Source of the DNA: Achromobacter pestifer
Lineage (GTDB): Bacteria > Pseudomonadota > Gammaproteobacteria > Burkholderiales > Burkholderiaceae_B
Assembly (NCBI RefSeq): GCF_902859625.1
Contig: NZ_CADIJX010000006.1
Span: 272,802 to 336,801, forward strand
Reading direction: 5' to 3'
DNA length: 64,000 nt
Shown here: positions 60,788 through 64,000 of the stretch, in pieces
Layout of the letters: each line of letters starts with the position of its first letter
How positions within the stretch are numbered: position 1 is the first letter of the stretch
Notes under the pieces: model-generated
The model's database searches: none
What the model was told of the DNA's origin: nothing
The model's input: only the letters and a program-made list of their open reading frames with translations
Translations under genes and position numbers: made by a program

Positions 60788-61516
60788 ATGCAATCCCGCG
60801 TCAACGCTTTTGAACAACCCATTGGCCCCGACGTTCCCGGCTGGACCGCGCGCGCGCGTCCGCCGCTTGCGCCCGCCATCGGCCGTTACTGCCGTCTGGA
60901 ACCGCTGTCCGCCGAACGCCATGCCGCAGACTTGTATCAGGCGTTCAGCCAGGCGCCGGACGACAGTGACTGGACCTACATGGGCATTGGTCCCTTTGCC
61001 GACGAAGCGGCCTATCGGGCGTTCGCCGAGTCCGCGCAGGCGGGCAATGACCCGCTGCATCACGCGATCATTGATCTGGAAACGGGCCGCGCCATCGGTA
61101 CGCTGGCGCTGATGCGCATCGACCCCTCCAACGGCGTGATCGAAGTCGGTTTCGTGTCGTTCTCACGCCAGCTCAAGCGCACCCGCATCGCGACCGAAGC
61201 GCAGTTCCTGCTGATGCGCCGCGCCTTCGATGAACTGGGCTATCGCCGCTACGAATGGAAGTGCGACAGCCTGAATGCGCCATCGCGCAAGGCCGCCGCG
61301 CGGCTGGGATTCCAGTTTGAAGGTGTTTTCCGCCAGGCCACGATCTACAAGGGCCGCAGCCGCGACACGGCGTGGTTTTCAATCGTCGATGGCGAATGGC
61401 CGGCGCTGCGCACGGCTTACGAGCGCTGGTTGAATCCCGAGAATTTTGATGCCGAAGGCAATCAGCGCAAGGGCCTGGCGGAACTGGCTGCCCAGGAAAA
61501 GGCCGCGTGCGCCTGA
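60788..61516 (+). CDS. GNAT-family N-acetyltransferase
   Basis: Acetyltransferase of 242 residues, RimJ/RimL-like: AIGTLALMRIDPSNGVIEVGFVSFS, ATEAQFLLMRRAFDELGYRRYEWKCDSLNAPSRKAAARLGFQFEGVFRQ is the acetyl-CoA domain. Its target is unknown. It overlaps the following transporter gene by 10 bases. ATG 60788 is preferred over 60773 because the conserved region starts later and spacing is better. Confidence 0.86.
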   Translation: MQSRVNAFEQPIGPDVPGWTARARPPLAPAIGRYCRLEPLSAERHAADLYQAFSQAPDDSDWTYMGIGPFADEAAYRAFAESAQAGNDPLHHAIIDLETGRAIGTLALMRIDPSNGVIEVGFVSFSRQLKRTRIATEAQFLLMRRAFDELGYRRYEWKCDSLNAPSRKAAARLGFQFEGVFRQATIYKGRSRDTAWFSIVDGEWPALRTAYERWLNPENFDAEGNQRKGLAELAAQEKAACA

Positions 61517-62406
61517 TCCCGGTGGCGCTTGCCCTGTTCTGGGGGCTGAACTGGCCGGCGGTGAAGATCATCTTGTCGATCTTCCCGCCGTTCACGCTGC
61601 GCGTATTGGGCCTGGGTAGCGGCGCGGTGTTGTTGTTGCTGCTGGCACGCGCCAAGCGGGTGGATTTATTGCCGCCACGCGCCTCGTGGCCGGGCATCGT
61701 CGTGGGCGGAATATTGGCCGTGGCGGTGTTCAACCTGGCGGTGGCGTGGGCGCAATTAAGCACCAGTACCTCACGCGCGGCGGTGCTGACCTTCACCATG
61801 CCGATGATGTCGGCGGTGCTGGCCTGGGCCGTATTGGGCGAACGCCTGGACCGGCGCCGTTCCGTGGCGCTGCTGCTGGGCGCGACGGGCGTGGCGATCC
61901 TGGCGTGGCCGGTGTTGCGCGCCGTCTTCGTCGATCATGACATCGCGGCGACGAAAGGCCTGGCCTTTCCGCTGATCGCCGCGTTGGGCTGGGCCGCTGG
62001 CACCGTCTACCTGAAGCGTTGGCCGGTGGCGGGTCACCGCATCGTCGTCACGGCTTGGCAACTGGTCGTGGGCGCGGGTTGTGCGATGGCGGGCATGCTG
62101 ATCGCGGGTGAATCGTTTCCCACGCAGGGCTGGAACGGCCGTGTGGTGACAGCGTTGTCGTTCCACATCATTCTGGGCACGGCGGTGGCGTACTGGTTGT
62201 GGTTCGTGCTGAGCGAAAAGGTCAGCGCCACCGTGGCCGCGCTGACGACGCTGATGGTGCCCGTTGTGGGCGTGCTGGGCGCGATGGCCCTGGTGGGCGA
62301 CCGGCCGGGCGCGCTGGACTGGTGGGGCTTTGGCCTGGTGTTGGCGGGCGCGGCGCTGATCGTGCTGAATCTGGGCGCGGCGCCACGGCGGATTGAACAG
62401 GCTTGA
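61507..62406 (+). CDS. EamA/DMT-family transporter (GTG start)
   Basis: Inner-membrane transporter of 299 residues with about ten hydrophobic segments and two EamA repeats (LALFWGLNWPAVKIIL; AWAQLSTSTSRAAVLTFTMPMMSAVLAWAVLGE). It starts at GTG within the end of the acetyltransferase gene. Co-transcription with a GNAT gene suggests export of an acetylated or related metabolite; substrate unknown. Confidence 0.86.
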   Translation: MRLIPVALALFWGLNWPAVKIILSIFPPFTLRVLGLGSGAVLLLLLARAKRVDLLPPRASWPGIVVGGILAVAVFNLAVAWAQLSTSTSRAAVLTFTMPMMSAVLAWAVLGERLDRRRSVALLLGATGVAILAWPVLRAVFVDHDIAATKGLAFPLIAALGWAAGTVYLKRWPVAGHRIVVTAWQLVVGAGCAMAGMLIAGESFPTQGWNGRVVTALSFHIILGTAVAYWLWFVLSEKVSATVAALTTLMVPVVGVLGAMALVGDRPGALDWWGFGLVLAGAALIVLNLGAAPRRIEQA

Positions 62407-62429
62407 AGTTGCGCGGGTCTGGCGCCGGT

Positions 62430-63374
62430 TCAGCGCCGGCGCAGTTTTTCCCGCAGCAACCCGGCACCGCTGACCAGCGTGATGCCGGCCAGCACCATGA
62501 CCGCGCCCAGCACGAAATGGCGGTCCAGCGGTTCGTCCAGGATCAACACGCCGAAGGTCACGCCGAACAGCGGCGTCATGAACGACAGGATCGACAGGCG
62601 CGACGCCAGGTAGCGGCGCAGCAGCCAGAACCATGCCAGGTAGCTGGACAGAGCCACCACCACCGACTGGAACGCCACGCTGAGCACGGCGGCCTGCGTG
62701 TAGCGAATGCCGTCCTGGCCTGTCATCACGGCGTAGGCCACCAGCACGATCGAGGCGGCGGCCATCTGATAGAACAGTGTCTTGGACGGAGCAGCCTCGG
62801 ACAGCGAGGTCTTGCGGATGGCAACGGTGGTGGCGCCCCACAGCAGGCCGGCCATCAAGCCCATGGCGTCGCCCAGCAGCATGTTGGCGGCGTTTGCCGC
62901 AGAGTCCGCTTGGCCGCCTTTTCCCAGAAAGGCGACGGCGATGCCACCGAACGCCACCGCCACGCCCACCCATTGCAGCGGCTGCATGCGCTCTTCGGGC
63001 AGCAGCCAGTGCAGGCCCAACGCGGCGAAGATGGGGGCGGTATACAGAAACACCGACATGTGCGAGGCCGTGGTGTAGCGCAGGCCTTGCGCCACGAACA
63101 GGAATTCCACGGCGAACAGCAGGCCGACGATCGCACCCGGCAGGGCGGTACCGTCGCGGAACGCGCGCGCCCCTTCGGTTCGCCACACCACCACCGCCAA
63201 CACCAGCGCCGCGAACGTCGAGCGCAGGCCAATCTGCATGATGGGCGAGATGTCGTCCGCCACCAGCTTGATGGCGATCTGCTGAAACCCCCAGCACACG
63301 CACAAGGCCAGCATGGCGCTGGTGGCCAGCGCGTCCAGCGGCAAGCGCGCGGGCTTGGCGGCGGGGGCGCTCAC
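62430..63374 (-). CDS. EamA/DMT-family transporter (GTG start)
   Basis: Inner-membrane transporter of 314 residues with about ten hydrophobic segments. LALCVCWGFQQIAIKLV begins the first repeat, and RYTTASHMSVFLYTAPIFAALGLHWLLPEERM is an EamA signature. GTG at 63374 overlaps the thioredoxin-like gene's stop (GTGA). Convergent with the previous transporter with a 23-base gap. Substrate unknown. Confidence 0.86.
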   Translation of the reverse strand: MSAPAAKPARLPLDALATSAMLALCVCWGFQQIAIKLVADDISPIMQIGLRSTFAALVLAVVVWRTEGARAFRDGTALPGAIVGLLFAVEFLFVAQGLRYTTASHMSVFLYTAPIFAALGLHWLLPEERMQPLQWVGVAVAFGGIAVAFLGKGGQADSAANAANMLLGDAMGLMAGLLWGATTVAIRKTSLSEAAPSKTLFYQMAAASIVLVAYAVMTGQDGIRYTQAAVLSVAFQSVVVALSSYLAWFWLLRRYLASRLSILSFMTPLFGVTFGVLILDEPLDRHFVLGAVMVLAGITLVSGAGLLREKLRRR

Positions 63375-63706
63375 GGCAGTTCGGCGGGGTAGCTGTCCAG
63401 CGCCAGCCCGATCTGTTGGCGCAGGTCCCATTCGGCCAGGGTGGATTGCACGGGGCCGAAGAAGGCGCCGTCGCGCGTGACGAACATGGCAGGCAGGTGA
63501 AAGACCTCGTAGCGTTCCACCAGGCCACGGTTGTCGCCCGCGTCCACCCAGCACACCCGTTCCACGGGCAATTCCAGCCCTGGCAGCTGTTCGCGCGCAA
63601 TGCGGCAGGTGCCGCAGGTGCGGCTGTGAAAGACCAGCAGCGTCAGGCCCGGCGCGTCCAGCAGGAAGCGGTCGGCGGTGCTGTCATTGAGTTCTATCTG
63701 TTCCAT
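63371..63706 (-). CDS. Thioredoxin-family protein
   Basis: Thioredoxin-fold protein of 111 residues with a CGTC active site (SRTCGTCRIA) and a cis-proline in HLPAMFV. It lacks the WCGPC of classic thioredoxin, so it is a thioredoxin-like reductase or resistance protein. ATG 63706 chosen; a TTG at 63715 is in frame. Co-transcribed with the EamA gene through a GTGA overlap. Confidence 0.85.
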   Translation of the reverse strand: MEQIELNDSTADRFLLDAPGLTLLVFHSRTCGTCRIAREQLPGLELPVERVCWVDAGDNRGLVERYEVFHLPAMFVTRDGAFFGPVQSTLAEWDLRQQIGLALDSYPAELP

Positions 63707-63820
63707 GGGCGGCAAGGGCGTGTCGTGGGCGCCAGGCGAAGCGGGCGCAAGGCGTTCATTATGGCAGCGCGACGCCCAAGGGTTGCCGATACCCCCGGGC
63801 GCGGAATGGGTGTGCGGCGT

Positions 63821-64000
63821 TCAGGCGCCGCGCAGCACCCGGTCCAGTTCCAGCACCGATTGGTACAGGACCCGGGTGCCGTCCAGCAGCTGCGCGGGCT
63901 CTATCCATTCCTCGGGGCAGTGGCTGCGGCCATTCAGGCAGGGGATGAAGATCATGCCGATGGGGCCGGTGGGCGCCATGTACACGGCGTCATGGCCCGC
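63821..64000 (-). CDS. M20-type Zn-dependent amidohydrolase, C-terminal fragment
   Basis: The last 59 residues of a gene that starts beyond the right edge. The visible end reads AGHDAVYMAPTGPIGMIFIP then NGRSHCPEEWI, the C-terminal signature of allantoate amidohydrolase / N-carbamoyl-L-amino acid hydrolase enzymes (metal-binding His of AGHDA and of SHCPEE). The exact substrate cannot be told from the fragment. Confidence 0.8.
   Translation of the reverse strand, partial: AGHDAVYMAPTGPIGMIFIPCLNGRSHCPEEWIEPAQLLDGTRVLYQSVLELDRVLRGA

Noticed and set aside
61771..63600. 609-codon minus-strand frame across two transporters and the thioredoxin-like gene
   Set aside because: It mixes antisense of one EamA gene with the wrong frame of another; no domain.

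Overview
The window is GC-rich chromosomal DNA from a betaproteobacterium of the Alcaligenaceae, most probably Achromobacter. The best pointers are a blue copper nitrite reductase and a single-subunit quinol nitric oxide reductase that, from memory, resemble the Achromobacter (Alcaligenes) xylosoxidans enzymes almost residue for residue, together with the family's usual density of LysR regulators and transporters. Genes are tightly packed with many ATGA/GTGA overlaps. I saw no rRNA, tRNA, CRISPR array, insertion sequence, phage gene or replication origin.

Region 1 (1-13198): most of an aryl-polyene-type pigment cluster, one leftward operon of fourteen visible genes (chain-length factor, acyltransferase, two ACPs, membrane protein, AMP-ligase/dehydratase fusion, glycosyltransferase, second acyltransferase, thioesterase, LolA-like protein, MMPL exporter, halogenase-like flavoprotein, DUF3261 lipoprotein, ketosynthase running off the left edge). 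A divergent phosphopantetheinyl transferase can activate the two ACPs. The remaining ketosynthase, ketoreductase and dehydratase genes are expected left of base 1.

Region 2 (13199-30862): hmp and nsrR behind a near-perfect NsrR operator, then ordinary accessory metabolism: a DadA-type dehydrogenase, an EamA transporter, a proline dehydrogenase, AraC/LysR/HxlR regulators next to MFS exporters or small oxidoreductases, and a sulfonate/nitrate-type ABC importer with a small DsrE-like gene.

Region 3 (30863-36591): an acyl-CoA dehydrogenase/acyl-CoA synthetase pair ending in a clear intrinsic terminator, a divergent Crp/Fnr regulator, and a racemase/MarR pair.

Region 4 (36466-42391) is the most informative part: a denitrification island with norZ, nirV, a Crp/Fnr regulator, nirK and a small cytochrome c. 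norZ has a textbook sigma-54 promoter with three GGT-N7-ACC NorR enhancers. nirV and nirK each have a TTTGCG-type FNR-family palindrome placed at identical distance from a TTCAAT -10 element and from the start codon. With NsrR at hmp, three separate nitrogen-oxide-responsive circuits can be read in about 29 kb. A lone aceE follows, preceded by an unusual TTGCAATTGCA dyad.

Region 5 (45140-64000): LysE exporters, glutathione reductase, a DUF72 protein, a porin, a peptide-type ABC importer with a co-transcribed CocE/NonD hydrolase and divergent LysR regulator, a MocR regulator, a GNAT acetyltransferase, two EamA transporters, a thioredoxin-like protein and the C-terminus of an M20-type amidohydrolase.
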